Shown one piece after another: positions 8,225 through 17,109 of a DNA stretch of 41,050 nucleotides; the stretch's first letter is position 1; each line of letters starts with the position of its first letter. The position numbers and the translations under genes are program-made. The notes under the pieces are model-generated. The model did not search any database. It saw nothing but the letters and a program-made list of their open reading frames with translations, and was not told where the DNA came from. This DNA comes from Phycicoccus sp. GTDB taxonomy: Bacteria > Actinomycetota > Actinomycetes > Actinomycetales > Dermatophilaceae. The stretch covers positions 1 through 41,050 of the forward strand of contig JAGOME010000040.1 of assembly GCA_017993715.1 (NCBI GenBank), in the 5' to 3' direction.

Positions 8225-8845
8225 CTAGGTCAACAGACCGAGTCGGTATGCCGCCGCCACCGCCGCGGCCCGGTCGCCCACGTCCAGCTTGGCGTAGGTC
8301 CGGGACAGGTACGTCTTGACGGTGGCCTCACCGATAAACAGGTGCCGCCCAATGGCGGCATTCGACTTGCCTTGGGCCGCGAGGCGCAGGACATCGAGTT
8401 CCCGAACGGTCAGGTCGGCACGCCGGCCGCCACCACCGCTGTCGGCGAGCCGATCCGCGATGCCCGGCGCCAGCACGGTCTCGCCGCGAGCCGCACGCAT
8501 GACCGCATCGGCGAGCACTGCCGGCTCGGCATCCTTGAGGAGATAGCCGGCGGCCCCGGCCTCCACCGCCCGGACGATGTCGGCGTCGGTGTCATAGGTC
8601 GTGAGGATGAGGACGGCGGGGGCGTCGGCGAGCGCGGCAATGAGCCGGGTGGCAGCTGCCCCGTCCAGGACGGGCATGCGCAGATCCATGAGCACCACAT
8701 CGGGACGCAGCCGGGGGACCATGGCCAGCGCCTCCGCTCCATTGGCGGCCTCACCGACCACCTGCAGGCCGGGCTCCTCGGAGAGCACGGCCACCATGCC
8801 GGCCCGCACCACCGGGTGGTCGTCCACGACGAGGAGCCGGATCAC
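8225..8845 (-). CDS. NarL/FixJ-family response regulator
   Basis: Two-component response regulator, 206 residues. The receiver domain (1-118) has the acidic pair D8-D9, phospho-acceptor D54 in VVLMDLRMP, the conserved Thr of LILTTYD and Lys of YLLKDA. The LuxR-type helix-turn-helix (about 140-203) carries LTVRELDVLRLAAQGKSNAAIG and ATVKTYLSRTYAKL. Its start overlaps the kinase stop by four bases, so the kinase is its cognate partner. It is the last gene of the ABC-exporter operon and probably controls that operon. Confidence 0.93.
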   Translation of the reverse strand: MIRLLVVDDHPVVRAGMVAVLSEEPGLQVVGEAANGAEALAMVPRLRPDVVLMDLRMPVLDGAAATRLIAALADAPAVLILTTYDTDADIVRAVEAGAAGYLLKDAEPAVLADAVMRAARGETVLAPGIADRLADSGGGGRRADLTVRELDVLRLAAQGKSNAAIGRHLFIGEATVKTYLSRTYAKLDVGDRAAAVAAAYRLGLLT

Positions 8846-10065
8846 CGGGGCACCTCGACGACGACCGACGTCCCGCCCTCAGGTCTGCTGGTCAGCCGCA
8901 TGCTGCCCCCGACCTCCTGAGCCCGGGCGAGCAGTCCGTCCAGCCCGAAGCCGCGTCGCTCGGGCTGATCGTCGAACCCAATCCCGTCGTCTGTGACCTC
9001 CACCCGGGTCGGCTCCCCCTCGACATACCGGACCTGGACGGTGACGCGTGCGGCCCGGGCATGCTTGCGGACATTGGCCAGGCTCTCCTGCACTGCCCGC
9101 AGCAGCACGATGTCGGCGGCAGCGCCCAGCGAGACCGGGGTGCCGATGACCTCGAGTCGGGCGTCGAGTCCGGCCTCGGTCCTGATCGCCGTGACCAGTC
9201 GGTCCAAAGCCTCGATGAGAGTGCGCGAAACCAGGTGCCCTGGGCTGGTTTCGGCCACCATGAGGCGAGCTTGGCTGAGGTTGTCAGTGGCGGTGGCCTG
9301 GACCAAGGCCAAGCGTTCCCTCGCGGTCGGAATGTCACCGCGACCCAAGGCGGCATCGGCTGCGCGGGTGAGCGCCAGGACCGACGTGAAGCCCTGGGCG
9401 AGCGTGTCGTGGATCTCGCGGGACATCCGTTCGCGCTCCTCGTGCGCGCCACGGTCCCTTTCCACGCTGGCCAGGCGCGCCTGAGTCTCGTGCAGAACGT
9501 CAATGGTCGCCGCACGCTGCTCGGTTTCGTGGACCAACCTGGTGATGAAGAGCCCGAGCGCGAGCGAGGTGACAAACGAGACGAGCAGCGCCGTGGCGAT
9601 CGAGGGCAGCGATGCCGGGTTGCTGCCTTCCAGCACATAGATCTCGATACCGATGAAGCAGAACGTCACCGAGATCCAGGCGATGGCCCACCCACGGGGC
9701 AGCATCGCCCACAGCTGTGGGAACAGCGCGAAGAAGACCAGGAAGAGCTCGGACTCGGGATCGGCCCACAGGACCGCGATGACGACGGCCCAGGCGATGG
9801 CCTGATAGATCACGCCATAGCGGATCTCTTGGCGCAATCCTCGGACGCCGAACACGGCGTACGCCAGAGCCAGGAGACCGAACAGGGCCACGGTCGGCCA
9901 TCGACCGAACCGCCCGGGGGGCTCGACCAGGACGACCGCGATCGAGATCAGGACCATGCCCGCGAACAGCGCATGCCACCAGATCTCCTGGCGCCGCCAC
10001 ATCGCCTCGAACTCCCCCCGGGAGCTGCCCGCCGAGTCCTGAACGTGGGTCGTCATGACATCCAT
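8842..10065 (-). CDS. Sensor histidine kinase, HisKA_3 type
   Basis: 407-residue membrane histidine kinase (ATG at 10065; ATG at 10056 is equally possible). Several hydrophobic segments between residues about 28 and 175 form the input domain, with very short external loops, typical of intramembrane-sensing kinases. The dimerisation helix contains the phospho-acceptor H219 in MSREIHDTLAQG. The ATPase domain has the N-box QESLANVRKHARA and the G-boxes DDGIGFD and GFGLDGL. Linkage to a drug-type ABC-2 exporter resembles DesK- or BceS-like systems in which the kinase responds to membrane damage or to exporter activity; the signal is unknown. Confidence 0.92.
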   Translation of the reverse strand: MDVMTTHVQDSAGSSRGEFEAMWRRQEIWWHALFAGMVLISIAVVLVEPPGRFGRWPTVALFGLLALAYAVFGVRGLRQEIRYGVIYQAIAWAVVIAVLWADPESELFLVFFALFPQLWAMLPRGWAIAWISVTFCFIGIEIYVLEGSNPASLPSIATALLVSFVTSLALGLFITRLVHETEQRAATIDVLHETQARLASVERDRGAHEERERMSREIHDTLAQGFTSVLALTRAADAALGRGDIPTARERLALVQATATDNLSQARLMVAETSPGHLVSRTLIEALDRLVTAIRTEAGLDARLEVIGTPVSLGAAADIVLLRAVQESLANVRKHARAARVTVQVRYVEGEPTRVEVTDDGIGFDDQPERRGFGLDGLLARAQEVGGSMRLTSRPEGGTSVVVEVPR

Positions 10066-10083
10066 CTTGGCCTGCCGGCAGCC

Positions 10084-10881
10084 TCAGACCGTGCCGCGCT
10101 TGTACCAGCGGAACGTCTTCACACAGAGCACGAGTCCCGCGGCCCCCCAGGCCAACAGCACCAGGGCGGTACGGCCGTGCTCCCACGTGCCGGCCATCTC
10201 CATGGACGCCATGGCGTCGGGGAGGAACACCGAGCGCATCCCTTGGGCAACCCACTTCAAGGGAAACACCGAGGCGATCTGCTGGAGCCACTGGGGGATG
10301 TCAGCGAACGAGAAGTACACACCGGAGATGAACTGCAGCACGAGGACGGGTGCAATGACCACCGCACCGGCGCTGCGAGCCGTGGCCAAGGAGGACCAGG
10401 CCACACCGAGCGCTGTCCCCGAGAAGATGCCGAGCAGGAAGACCCAGACGAAGGTGAGCCACGCCGAGGCCGTCGTCGGGAGCGCAACGTCGTAGGCGAG
10501 CCGCGCGACCAGCAGGAGCACGACGGCCTGGGCGGTCGACGTGATCACGACGAGGCCGACCTTGCCCAGGAAATACGACACCTGCGGCATGGGGGTGCTG
10601 CGCAACCTCTTCAGGGTGCCGTCGTCGCGTTCGACAGCCACCGACATCGCCATGGTCTGAAAGCTCGTGAGCAGCACCCCGGCGCTGAGCATGCCCGGCA
10701 GGAAGAAGCGGGCGGCCGAGAGCCCCGGGTCACCGTCGAACTGGGCCGCGAAGATCGTGCTGAACAGCACGAGCATGAGGATCGGGAAGGAGAACGAGAA
10801 GAAGACCGACTCCTTCTCGCGGAAGTACTGCAGGAGTTCGACGCGGGTGCGGACCCACCCAGCCGTCATCGCGGTGGTCAT
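10084..10881 (-). CDS. ABC-2 type exporter permease
   Basis: 265-residue permease with about six hydrophobic segments in the ABC-2 arrangement: a first helix in FFSFSFPILMLVLFSTIF, an extracytoplasmic patch, the amphipathic region FQTMAMSVAVERDDGTLKRLRSTPM (the conserved cytoplasmic elbow before helix 2), then four closely packed helices. It overlaps the ATPase gene by four bases and is followed after 18 bases by the kinase. It probably exports a lipophilic compound, drug or lantibiotic-like molecule; the sequence does not say which. Confidence 0.88.
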   Translation of the reverse strand: MTTAMTAGWVRTRVELLQYFREKESVFFSFSFPILMLVLFSTIFAAQFDGDPGLSAARFFLPGMLSAGVLLTSFQTMAMSVAVERDDGTLKRLRSTPMPQVSYFLGKVGLVVITSTAQAVVLLLVARLAYDVALPTTASAWLTFVWVFLLGIFSGTALGVAWSSLATARSAGAVVIAPVLVLQFISGVYFSFADIPQWLQQIASVFPLKWVAQGMRSVFLPDAMASMEMAGTWEHGRTALVLLAWGAAGLVLCVKTFRWYKRGTV

Positions 10882-11765
10882 CGGGTCTCCTGGAGTTGTG
10901 CGCTGTGGTCCTGATCTGAGGTGGCCTGGAGGTGGGGCGCGATAAGCGCCAGGTAGGCGTCCTCCAGGGTGGGCCGGGTGATCGTCAGCCCCGGCACCTC
11001 ACCTCCGAGGCGAGCGGCAAGGACGGCCACGAATGCCGTGGGCTCGGCGGTCGACTGCGTTCGCCGCGCGCTGCCCTCGAGCCAGCTGACGATCGCCAGA
11101 TCGGCGTCACGCCCTCCGAGGTAGGCTGGGGTGTCGACGGCGAGGAGTCGTCCGGCCGCGACCACCCCGACCCGGTCGGCCAGCTGCTCGGCCTCGTCGA
11201 GATAGTGCGTGGTGAGCAGGATGGTCGTGCCCTGTCCGGCCAGTGATCGGATGAGCTCCCAGAAAGCGCGACGCGCCTGCGGATCGAAGCCGGTCGTCGG
11301 CTCGTCGAGGAACAGCAACTCCGGTTGCCCGACGATGCCGAGGGCGACATCGAGGCGACGACGCTGACCCCCGGAGAGGCCGGCGATGCGGTCGGACGCC
11401 TTGTCCTGCAACCCGACCGCGGCAATGACCTCGTCGATCTCCCACGGGTGGTCATAGAAGGCGGCTGTGCTGCGCAGCGCTTCGCGAGGAGTGAGCAGAT
11501 CCAGGCCGGTGGAGGTCTGCAACACGATGCCGACCCGGTTGCGCCAGGACCGCCCGGCCCCCTGGGGATCGACGCCGAGGACGCTGACCTCGCCACCGTC
11601 CCGCTCGCGGAAGCCCTCGAGGATCTCCACCGTGGTTGTCTTGCCCGCACCATTGGGTCCGAGCAAGGCGAAGACCTCGCCCGTGGCGATGTCGAGGTCG
11701 ATGCCGTCCACAGCCGCCCGTGTGCCGTAGGTCTTGCGGAGGTCTCGGACCGAAATGGCGTTCAT
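10878..11765 (-). CDS. ABC-2 exporter ATP-binding protein
   Basis: 295-residue ATPase. Walker A is GPNGAGKTT (36-44), the signature is LSGGQRRRLDVA, Walker B is LLFLDEPTTGFD, and the H-loop is LLTTHYLDEAEQLADR, the usual DrrA-like drug-exporter pattern. The ATG at 11765 is chosen because the family starts a few residues before the VRDLRKTYG strand; ATG 11789 adds eight unlikely residues. CAATGT lies six bases before this ATG, with A and T at the critical -10 positions, so the operon may be transcribed leaderless. First gene of the exporter/two-component operon (ATPase, permease, kinase, regulator). Confidence 0.9.
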   Translation of the reverse strand: MNAISVRDLRKTYGTRAAVDGIDLDIATGEVFALLGPNGAGKTTTVEILEGFRERDGGEVSVLGVDPQGAGRSWRNRVGIVLQTSTGLDLLTPREALRSTAAFYDHPWEIDEVIAAVGLQDKASDRIAGLSGGQRRRLDVALGIVGQPELLFLDEPTTGFDPQARRAFWELIRSLAGQGTTILLTTHYLDEAEQLADRVGVVAAGRLLAVDTPAYLGGRDADLAIVSWLEGSARRTQSTAEPTAFVAVLAARLGGEVPGLTITRPTLEDAYLALIAPHLQATSDQDHSAQLQETR

Positions 11766-11854
11766 ACCCCTACATTGGCTCAGCACCACGGCATTCGGTC
11801 AGTCTCCACCCAGGGGATCGGTGTCCCCCAACCGGTGGACCCCGCCGCGGCCGA

Positions 11855-12745
11855 TCAGGTGAAGTGCGCCCCCGTGGTGATGCTGGCCTGGCACGACGGC
11901 ACAGCCCCACTACTGTCCGAGGGGAGCGTCATAGTCACGGTGGCACCCGTCACACTGTCCGTGAAGCACTGTCTGCGGTCGACATAGATCGGGTAGGAGT
12001 TGGTGCTGCCGCCCTGCGGGCTGCACGGGCAGGGCTTGGTCGCGCACGCCGCCATCTGGGCCGACGTGAAGCGGAACTGCTGAGCGAACGAGTAGGCGCC
12101 GCCGTAGACCCACATGCTGCTCCACGTGTCCCCCGTGCACGGGTTTCGGTAGAGGCCGCCACCACCGCACGCGGCGGCGGCAGGCGCCCCCAGATAGGTC
12201 CAGCCGGCGTGTGCCGCCGTCGTGTTCTGCAGACATGAGGTGTAGGGGATGTACGAAATGCCGTTGATGGTCTCAGCCGGCCCGGCGACAAGATTGGACC
12301 AGTAGTACCAGGACCCCTGCTGAAACGGGGTGCCGTAGCACAGCGGAATCTTCACGGTCACGCACTGACAGTTGTTCTGAGGGATGAACGTGGACGGCAG
12401 GTTGACGGCCCAGTAGGACCCGCCACCTGTGAGGAGCCCCTGGGTGCACGTCAGGCCGGAGTAGGTGGGCGGACCACCCGGGCAGCCGGCTGTGTAGGGG
12501 TACACCCACGAGTTGGAGTACGAAGCCGTCACCTGGAAGGAGAACAGGCCCGCCTGGGCGCAGCTCCCGGTGACAACCCACTGGCCTCGCTGCTCCCCGT
12601 TGCCGATCGGGCTCCCCGCCATCGCGGGGGCGGCCGCGCCGACCACGACAGCGGGCAGGGCCCAGGAGGCGCCAGTGGCCAGCGTGCGACGAGAGAGACC
12701 TTGCGCCGCCTTGGGGGCAGCGTCGGCGGACGGGGACACGGGCAT
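11855..12745 (-). CDS. Tat-secreted Cys-rich protein, unknown function
   Basis: 296 residues from the ATG at 12745, preceded by GAAAGG. The N-terminus is a twin-arginine signal: LSRRTLATGASWALP, a hydrophobic core and an AMA cleavage site near residue 43. The mature protein is rich in Gly, Tyr, Trp, Ser and Thr and carries about 14 Cys, consistent with a disulfide-rich extracellular domain; folding before export through Tat would fit that. Two regions with Cys-x-Cys spacing occur (NNCQCVTVKIPLC and KPCPCSP). I recognise no enzymatic motif. It is unlinked in function to the exporter operon 90 bases away, although on the same strand. Confidence 0.72.
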   Translation of the reverse strand: MPVSPSADAAPKAAQGLSRRTLATGASWALPAVVVGAAAPAMAGSPIGNGEQRGQWVVTGSCAQAGLFSFQVTASYSNSWVYPYTAGCPGGPPTYSGLTCTQGLLTGGGSYWAVNLPSTFIPQNNCQCVTVKIPLCYGTPFQQGSWYYWSNLVAGPAETINGISYIPYTSCLQNTTAAHAGWTYLGAPAAAACGGGGLYRNPCTGDTWSSMWVYGGAYSFAQQFRFTSAQMAACATKPCPCSPQGGSTNSYPIYVDRRQCFTDSVTGATVTMTLPSDSSGAVPSCQASITTGAHFT

Positions 12746-13353
12746 GGTGGGCCTTTCACCGGCCGGCAAGCCGGAACGGCTGCGGACCAGGTGGGGTCAG
12801 GCGTGAGCACCGAGGACCAGGGCGTCATCACCCAGGGCAGAGGGCATGACCACGAGGGGCTCGGTGAGCAAGCGACAGGGAGGGGCAGGATGGCAGAGAA
12901 CCGACTGGGGAAGGCCGGGTCGGGAACTGGTCAAGGAAACCTGACAGATTCGCAAGACGAGCAACCGGCGAGACCTTACTGCAAGCCAGATGGCCGACTC
13001 AATGTCCCGCGAGGGGCCGCCCTCAGGTCGCTCAGCCTTCGCCCTCCAGGGCGGGGGCGGAACACGATGCGGGTCCAGGACCCGACACAAATGCGGTCGT
13101 CCGCGTCGACCTCACGCTTACTCCCGGGCCGGATCGCTTAGCTCGCAATGCCGCCAGCTCACACCGTTGCCGGCGCCCGTTCGTCGCCAGCGGGGCTGCC
13201 GCGCCCTCCCGTGGGGTCAGGCTTTTCCCACGGACCCGTAAGATCTGCCCTAGCAGTTCCACGGGGCTAAGTCAGGGCGGGCAAAGCCCATGGCAGGAGG
13301 GAGCGACGGGTGGGGGACCGGAAGAGGGACAGGACTCTGCCTCCTGGGGCGAG
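12746..13353. other. Gene-poor interval upstream of the Tat protein
   Basis: About 600 bases with no convincing gene. It holds the promoter region of the leftward Tat-protein gene and the degenerate FHA-gene copy at 13030-13177. A possible -10 (TAAGAT, 13239-13244) may serve the rightward GT-C-like gene. Open frames across it are shadows or encode nothing recognisable. Confidence 0.6.
13030..13177 (-). pseudogene. Degenerate partial copy of the FHA gene 3' end
   Basis: 13051-13155 aligns base for base with 14991-15095, the end of the intact FHA gene, with only about nine differences in 105 bases; weaker, gapped similarity continues out to 13030. After 13155 the match resumes at about 15186 (GCTCACACCGTTG), so roughly 90 bases are deleted inside the copy. 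In the frame of the parent gene, the Glu codon of IPSEAIRPGS has become TAA. The fragment has no start and cannot be translated as an FHA domain. Confidence 0.88.
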
Positions 13354-14943
13354 GTGACGCAACGTTGGGCACCCAGATTGGGCGCCCTGAAGCACCAGTC
13401 AACCCCGGCGGCAAGCGCTCACCAGATCAGCCGAATGAACGGCTGGCTGGCCGGGTATGTGCTCGCGAGCAGTTGTGCCTTGGTTCTGGCCATCATCGCC
13501 CTGACGCACGGGGCATTCGTATACAGCCTGGATGACCCCTACATCCATCTGGCGTTGTCGCGCATGATCGCCCAGGGCGGCTATGGGATCAATACTGGGA
13601 TGCCGGCCAGCCCGTCGTCATCGATCCTCTGGCCTGTGATGTTGGCCCCCTTCGCCGACACGGCACTTGGTGAGATTGTGCCGTTGCTGATCAACGTGGC
13701 CTGCGCGATGGGGACTGCCTTGGTCCTGGCCGCCGGACTGCGGCGACTTCTTCCACCGCTCATCGCGACCGTCACTGCGGGCATAGCTGTGTCGCTGCTC
13801 AACGTGATCGGTGTTGCGTTCACCGGCATGGAGCACTCCCTCCAGGTCCTGCTCGCTGCGCTCGCCACCCAGGCCGTCCTGGTCATCAAGGACACCCGCA
13901 TCGCGCCGACCTGGCTGCCGGCCGTCATGGTCGTCGGTCCCCTCGTGCGATACGAGTTGCTCGCGCTGACCGCAGCCATAGCCATCGTCCTCGTGCGGAT
14001 CCACCGGTGGCGCCTGGCCCTGCTCACCTGCGCCCTGGCCATCATCCCGGTAGCAGCATTCTCCTCCTTTCTGATGGGGCTGGGCCTGGATCCGGTGCCC
14101 AGCTCCATCTTGGTCAAGTCTGATCTGACCGGCGCTGACTCTCTCACGCAGGCTGGGGCCGTTCTGGTTAACCGCCTGCATGCCGCGGCCGTCAATCCCG
14201 TCTTCATGGCGGCCCTCGCAGTGACCGTCATCGACGTGTTCCGCATTCGGCGAGTGGACCTGGTTCAGGGATACGTCCTCACCGTTCTGGCCCTGCACGC
14301 CGTTGCTGGGCAGTTCGGCTGGTGGGGGCGTTACGAGGTCTACCTCGCGGTCGCGGTCGTCGTCCCCGTGCTCAGCTTCGTCTGGGCGTGGTCGACAACC
14401 CAGACGTGGCGAGTGATCCGGATCGCTGCCCTGGCGGTCCTGATGCTCGCGCCCTGGAAACTCTTTGCCACCACGGTGGCCACCCCCCTCGCCGCCAGAG
14501 AAATCTCCTTGCAGCAGGCACAAACGGCCCGCCTCGTGAGCGACTACTGGCGCGCCCCGATCGCAGTGAACGACCTCGGCCTGGTCGCTTATCGAGGCGG
14601 CCAGGTCACGGTCGATCTCTGGGGGCTTGGCGACGGGGAGGCCCGGGTCATGCGCTTGGAGCGAGAGCCCGGCTGGATGCAGGAGCTCGTGGATCAGCGC
14701 CAGGTTCGTCTCGTCGCCGTCTATCCGGCATGGTTCCAGGACGATATCCCAGCCTCATGGACTGAAGTGGCACGCTTGCAGACGCCGGGCCTGGTGGCGG
14801 TGGCGGGCTCCGTCGTCAGCTACTACGCAGTCAGCCCCGCGGACGTCGACGGCGCATGCACCGCAATCGACGAGTGGCAGGCTTCGCTGCCAGCGCCAGA
14901 CTCGGTCACGACCACCTGCCCTGCGGCCTCGATCACGTCGTAG
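13354..14943 (+). CDS. Polytopic GT-C-like membrane protein (putative glycosyltransferase)
   Basis: 529 residues from a GTG at 13354, or 502 from ATG 13435; neither has a strong ribosome site and the shorter form starts just before the first helix. About ten to twelve hydrophobic helices span residues 30-390. The first extracytoplasmic loop carries YSLDDPYIHLALSRMI followed by a Gly-Ile-Asn-Thr-Gly stretch and PSSSILWP, which resembles the acidic-pair loop of GT-C lipid-linked sugar transferases. The C-terminal 140 residues form a soluble domain (VNDLGLVAYRGG, WGLGDGEARV), also seen in arabinosyl/mannosyl transferase-like proteins. Donor and acceptor are unknown. The gene lies between the intact FHA gene and its degenerate copy and is convergent with the FHA gene (30 bases apart). 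Confidence 0.7.
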   Translation: MTQRWAPRLGALKHQSTPAASAHQISRMNGWLAGYVLASSCALVLAIIALTHGAFVYSLDDPYIHLALSRMIAQGGYGINTGMPASPSSSILWPVMLAPFADTALGEIVPLLINVACAMGTALVLAAGLRRLLPPLIATVTAGIAVSLLNVIGVAFTGMEHSLQVLLAALATQAVLVIKDTRIAPTWLPAVMVVGPLVRYELLALTAAIAIVLVRIHRWRLALLTCALAIIPVAAFSSFLMGLGLDPVPSSILVKSDLTGADSLTQAGAVLVNRLHAAAVNPVFMAALAVTVIDVFRIRRVDLVQGYVLTVLALHAVAGQFGWWGRYEVYLAVAVVVPVLSFVWAWSTTQTWRVIRIAALAVLMLAPWKLFATTVATPLAAREISLQQAQTARLVSDYWRAPIAVNDLGLVAYRGGQVTVDLWGLGDGEARVMRLEREPGWMQELVDQRQVRLVAVYPAWFQDDIPASWTEVARLQTPGLVAVAGSVVSYYAVSPADVDGACTAIDEWQASLPAPDSVTTTCPAASITS

Positions 14944-14970
14944 CTCGACCTGCGCGCCCCAAACTCGTCA

Positions 14971-15095
14971 GCTCAGACCTCACCTTCCATGGCGGGGCGG
15001 AGCACGATGCGGGTCCAGGACCCGACATAGATGCGGTCGTCCGCGTCGACCTCACGCTTACTCCCGGGCCGGATCGCTTCGCTCGGAATGCCGCC
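14971..15095. repeat. Direct-repeat partner of the FHA fragment
   Basis: This segment, mostly the 3' end of the FHA gene, is repeated in the same orientation at 13030-13155. The two copies bracket the GT-C-like gene, about 1.8 kb apart. Recombination between them would delete that gene and leave an intact FHA gene only if the crossover kept this copy's sequence upstream of the premature stop. Confidence 0.88.
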
Positions 15096-15737
15096 CACGG
15101 CATCCCCGACATAGGTGCCGTTGGAGGACTGCAGGTCATCAATCCACCAGCGCGTCCCATCAGTGGTGATCTCGGCATGCCGACGGCTCACACCGTTGTC
15201 GGCGCCGCACTCGATGTCGGGGTGGATGTCGCGGCTGGTCGAGGTCCGGCCGATGAGCAGGGACCGGTGCCGGAGCGGGATGACGACCGGCGGTCCCGCC
15301 GAGGGCAAGGGGTCCGGGCTGGCCTGGCTGGCATACCAGGCAGGATCGATCCAGATCTCCGCCACCCACGGCGGATCGAGCGTCGCGGACGCGTTCTGCG
15401 ACGCGCCGGCCGGCGCGGGCTCACCGGGGGCCGGTCCTCGCCGAGGCATGGTGCCGGTCGTGAAGTCGTAGCCGCACGTCTCACAGAACAGGGCCTCAGG
15501 CTTGGAGATCGCGTGGCAGTTGGGGCATTCCTGGCCCTCCGGCTCGGCCGCGGGTGCCGACCCGGCGGGCGTCTCGGGCACCGTCCCGGACGGCCCGCCG
15601 CCCGGATCACCTGGGAGCGGAGCCAACGGGTCGAGCGGGTTGGGCGGCGTCACCGCGGCCACGCCGGCCCCCATCGCCTCCCCGCAGACGTCGCACCAGT
15701 CGTTGGCAGCGGACTCGTGACCGTTGGGGCAGATCAC
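14973..15737 (-). CDS. Double zinc-ribbon FHA-domain protein
   Basis: Phosphothreonine-binding adaptor, 254 residues from a GTG at 15737 that overlaps the VWA stop (GTGA). A first metal-binding cluster is C3/H7/C15/C18 (CPNGHESAANDWCDVCG) and a second is a four-Cys ribbon C71, C74, C85, C88 (CPNCHAISKPEALFCETCG), separated by a Pro/Gly linker. The FHA domain occupies about 160-250 with the conserved GRT, SRRHAEI and SSNGTYVG motifs, so phosphopeptide binding should be intact. It lacks the short GarA/OdhI form with an N-terminal phospho-motif, so it is not simply the PknG substrate GarA. Coupled to the VWA gene, it is a plausible reader of PknG- or other kinase-phosphorylated partners. Confidence 0.9.
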   Translation of the reverse strand: MICPNGHESAANDWCDVCGEAMGAGVAAVTPPNPLDPLAPLPGDPGGGPSGTVPETPAGSAPAAEPEGQECPNCHAISKPEALFCETCGYDFTTGTMPRRGPAPGEPAPAGASQNASATLDPPWVAEIWIDPAWYASQASPDPLPSAGPPVVIPLRHRSLLIGRTSTSRDIHPDIECGADNGVSRRHAEITTDGTRWWIDDLQSSNGTYVGDAVGGIPSEAIRPGSKREVDADDRIYVGSWTRIVLRPAMEGEV

Positions 15738-17017
15738 TTGCGCACCCGCGTGGTCTTGGTCGAGGCCGTGTCCAGGGCCATCTCGTCGGCCTTCTCCACG
15801 GCCTTCTTGAGCCGCACGGTGCCCTCCTCGGCGTTGTCGACCTCGACGACCTTGCGCAGCTTGGAGGTCGCCTCGTCGTTGCCCGTCTCGGCCGCGAGCT
15901 GGACCGCACGCCCGAGCTTGGTGGTCGCGAGCTCCTCGTTGCCAGCGGCTTTGGCGGCCAAGCCTTCCTGGATCACGGCAGCCAACTCGGTCTGTCCTGT
16001 GTAGTGCGCGACCTGGCCATCGATGCGGGCCGTGAGGGTGGTGTCGTCGGACCACTTCGCCTTGACCAGGCCCTGAGCCATCATCTGGTCGGCCACGACG
16101 ATCTGGACCCGAGCAGCCAACTGCTCCTGCCCGATCGCCTTAGCGGGCAACCGGATGCTCACGTGATAGTCGCGGCTCTCGTCGGCCCAGGCCCCTGTCG
16201 GATACGAACCCGTGAGGTCGTTGACGGCGGAGCGACGGGTCGTCAGGTCCTCGACGGTGGGCAGCACTTGCCGCACGAAGGTCACCTGGGCGCCCTGCGG
16301 TGCCCACACCCGCAGGTCGGCATTGGCGACCCCGCGCGACATCGAGCGTTGCATGATCTCGCGGAACTGCGCGGCCATCGCACCCGGCGCCGGGACGATG
16401 TCGACCGTCCCCAGCAAAGCCTGCGCGATCCGCCGGATCTCTGAGACCTTCCAGTCGGTGCCAACGCCGCGGCAGTCGCACTGGTAGTAACCCGTGGCCC
16501 GCGCGGTGGCCTGGTCCAGGACGCTGGCCGGCTCGTTGTTCTCGCCATCGGTGAGCAGGAGGGCGTGCCGCTGCTTGACCTGCGGGACCGAGGCAAAGAG
16601 CTGTCCGGTCAGGTCCAGCCACGTGCTGATGACGGTGCCACCGGCCGCGCGCAAGTTGCCGATCGCGCGGGCGGCCTCGGAGCGGGTCCGGGCCGACATC
16701 TCGACCATGCCGGGCCCGCTGCGGACCGGCGGATAGGCGAGGAATGCCGCGCCGTTGCCGGAGATGACGGCAAAGAAGGTGCCGTCCCGGATCTCGTCGA
16801 GGGCAGCGGCGGCAGCCTGCTTGGCGGCCTCGATGCGGTTGTCCTCCTCCATCGACCCGGAGGTGTCGATGATGATGATCTCGCCCGCGAGGACCCCGGT
16901 GCCGGAGGCTCCGGCGGATCCCGCCCCCGAGCACGTCACGGAGACGATCGCCTGCACATCGGTCCCACCGTCGGCGAGGAACTCGTTCTGGTAGACGCTT
17001 GCGGTGAAATCCGCCAC
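15734..17017 (-). CDS. von Willebrand factor A (VWA) domain protein
   Basis: About 427 residues. I favour the GTG at 17017 (giving MADFTASVYQNEF), which fits how I recall the family starting; a TTG at 17026 adds three residues and sits only two bases from AAGGG. An N-terminal beta-rich stretch (QNEFLADGG, AIVSVTC) precedes the VWA domain, whose MIDAS motif DTSGSM is intact (about residues 51-56), with TDGENN further on. A domain of beta strands follows, then an Ala/Glu/Lys-rich helical tail (about 330-425), likely coiled coil. It resembles TerY-type VWA proteins, which occur with kinases and PP2C phosphatases. Its stop overlaps the FHA start. Confidence 0.88.
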   Translation of the reverse strand: MADFTASVYQNEFLADGGTDVQAIVSVTCSGAGSAGASGTGVLAGEIIIIDTSGSMEEDNRIEAAKQAAAAALDEIRDGTFFAVISGNGAAFLAYPPVRSGPGMVEMSARTRSEAARAIGNLRAAGGTVISTWLDLTGQLFASVPQVKQRHALLLTDGENNEPASVLDQATARATGYYQCDCRGVGTDWKVSEIRRIAQALLGTVDIVPAPGAMAAQFREIMQRSMSRGVANADLRVWAPQGAQVTFVRQVLPTVEDLTTRRSAVNDLTGSYPTGAWADESRDYHVSIRLPAKAIGQEQLAARVQIVVADQMMAQGLVKAKWSDDTTLTARIDGQVAHYTGQTELAAVIQEGLAAKAAGNEELATTKLGRAVQLAAETGNDEATSKLRKVVEVDNAEEGTVRLKKAVEKADEMALDTASTKTTRVRK

Positions 17018-17109
17018 GACGCTCAATTCCCTTCGTCACGGCCGACCGCGGGCCGACCTTTCAGGGGTCCACTCAATCAGACGCGGAGCAGGTGCGGAAC
17101 GCCTGGCTG

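Noticed and set aside
12701-13141. Rightward 146-residue frame in the gap before the GT-C-like gene
   Set aside because: It runs antisense through the Tat signal and the FHA fragment, has no ribosome site and no recognisable domain.
14973-16055. Longer 360-residue form of the FHA protein
   Set aside because: The extra N-terminus is the VWA coding region read out of frame; the GTG at 15737 overlapping the VWA stop starts right at the zinc ribbon.
17027-17109. Attachment-site repeats at the edges of the BMC island
   Set aside because: I compared this gap with 30780-30865 and found no shared direct or inverted repeat, no tRNA and no integrase, so the insertion mechanism is unsupported.
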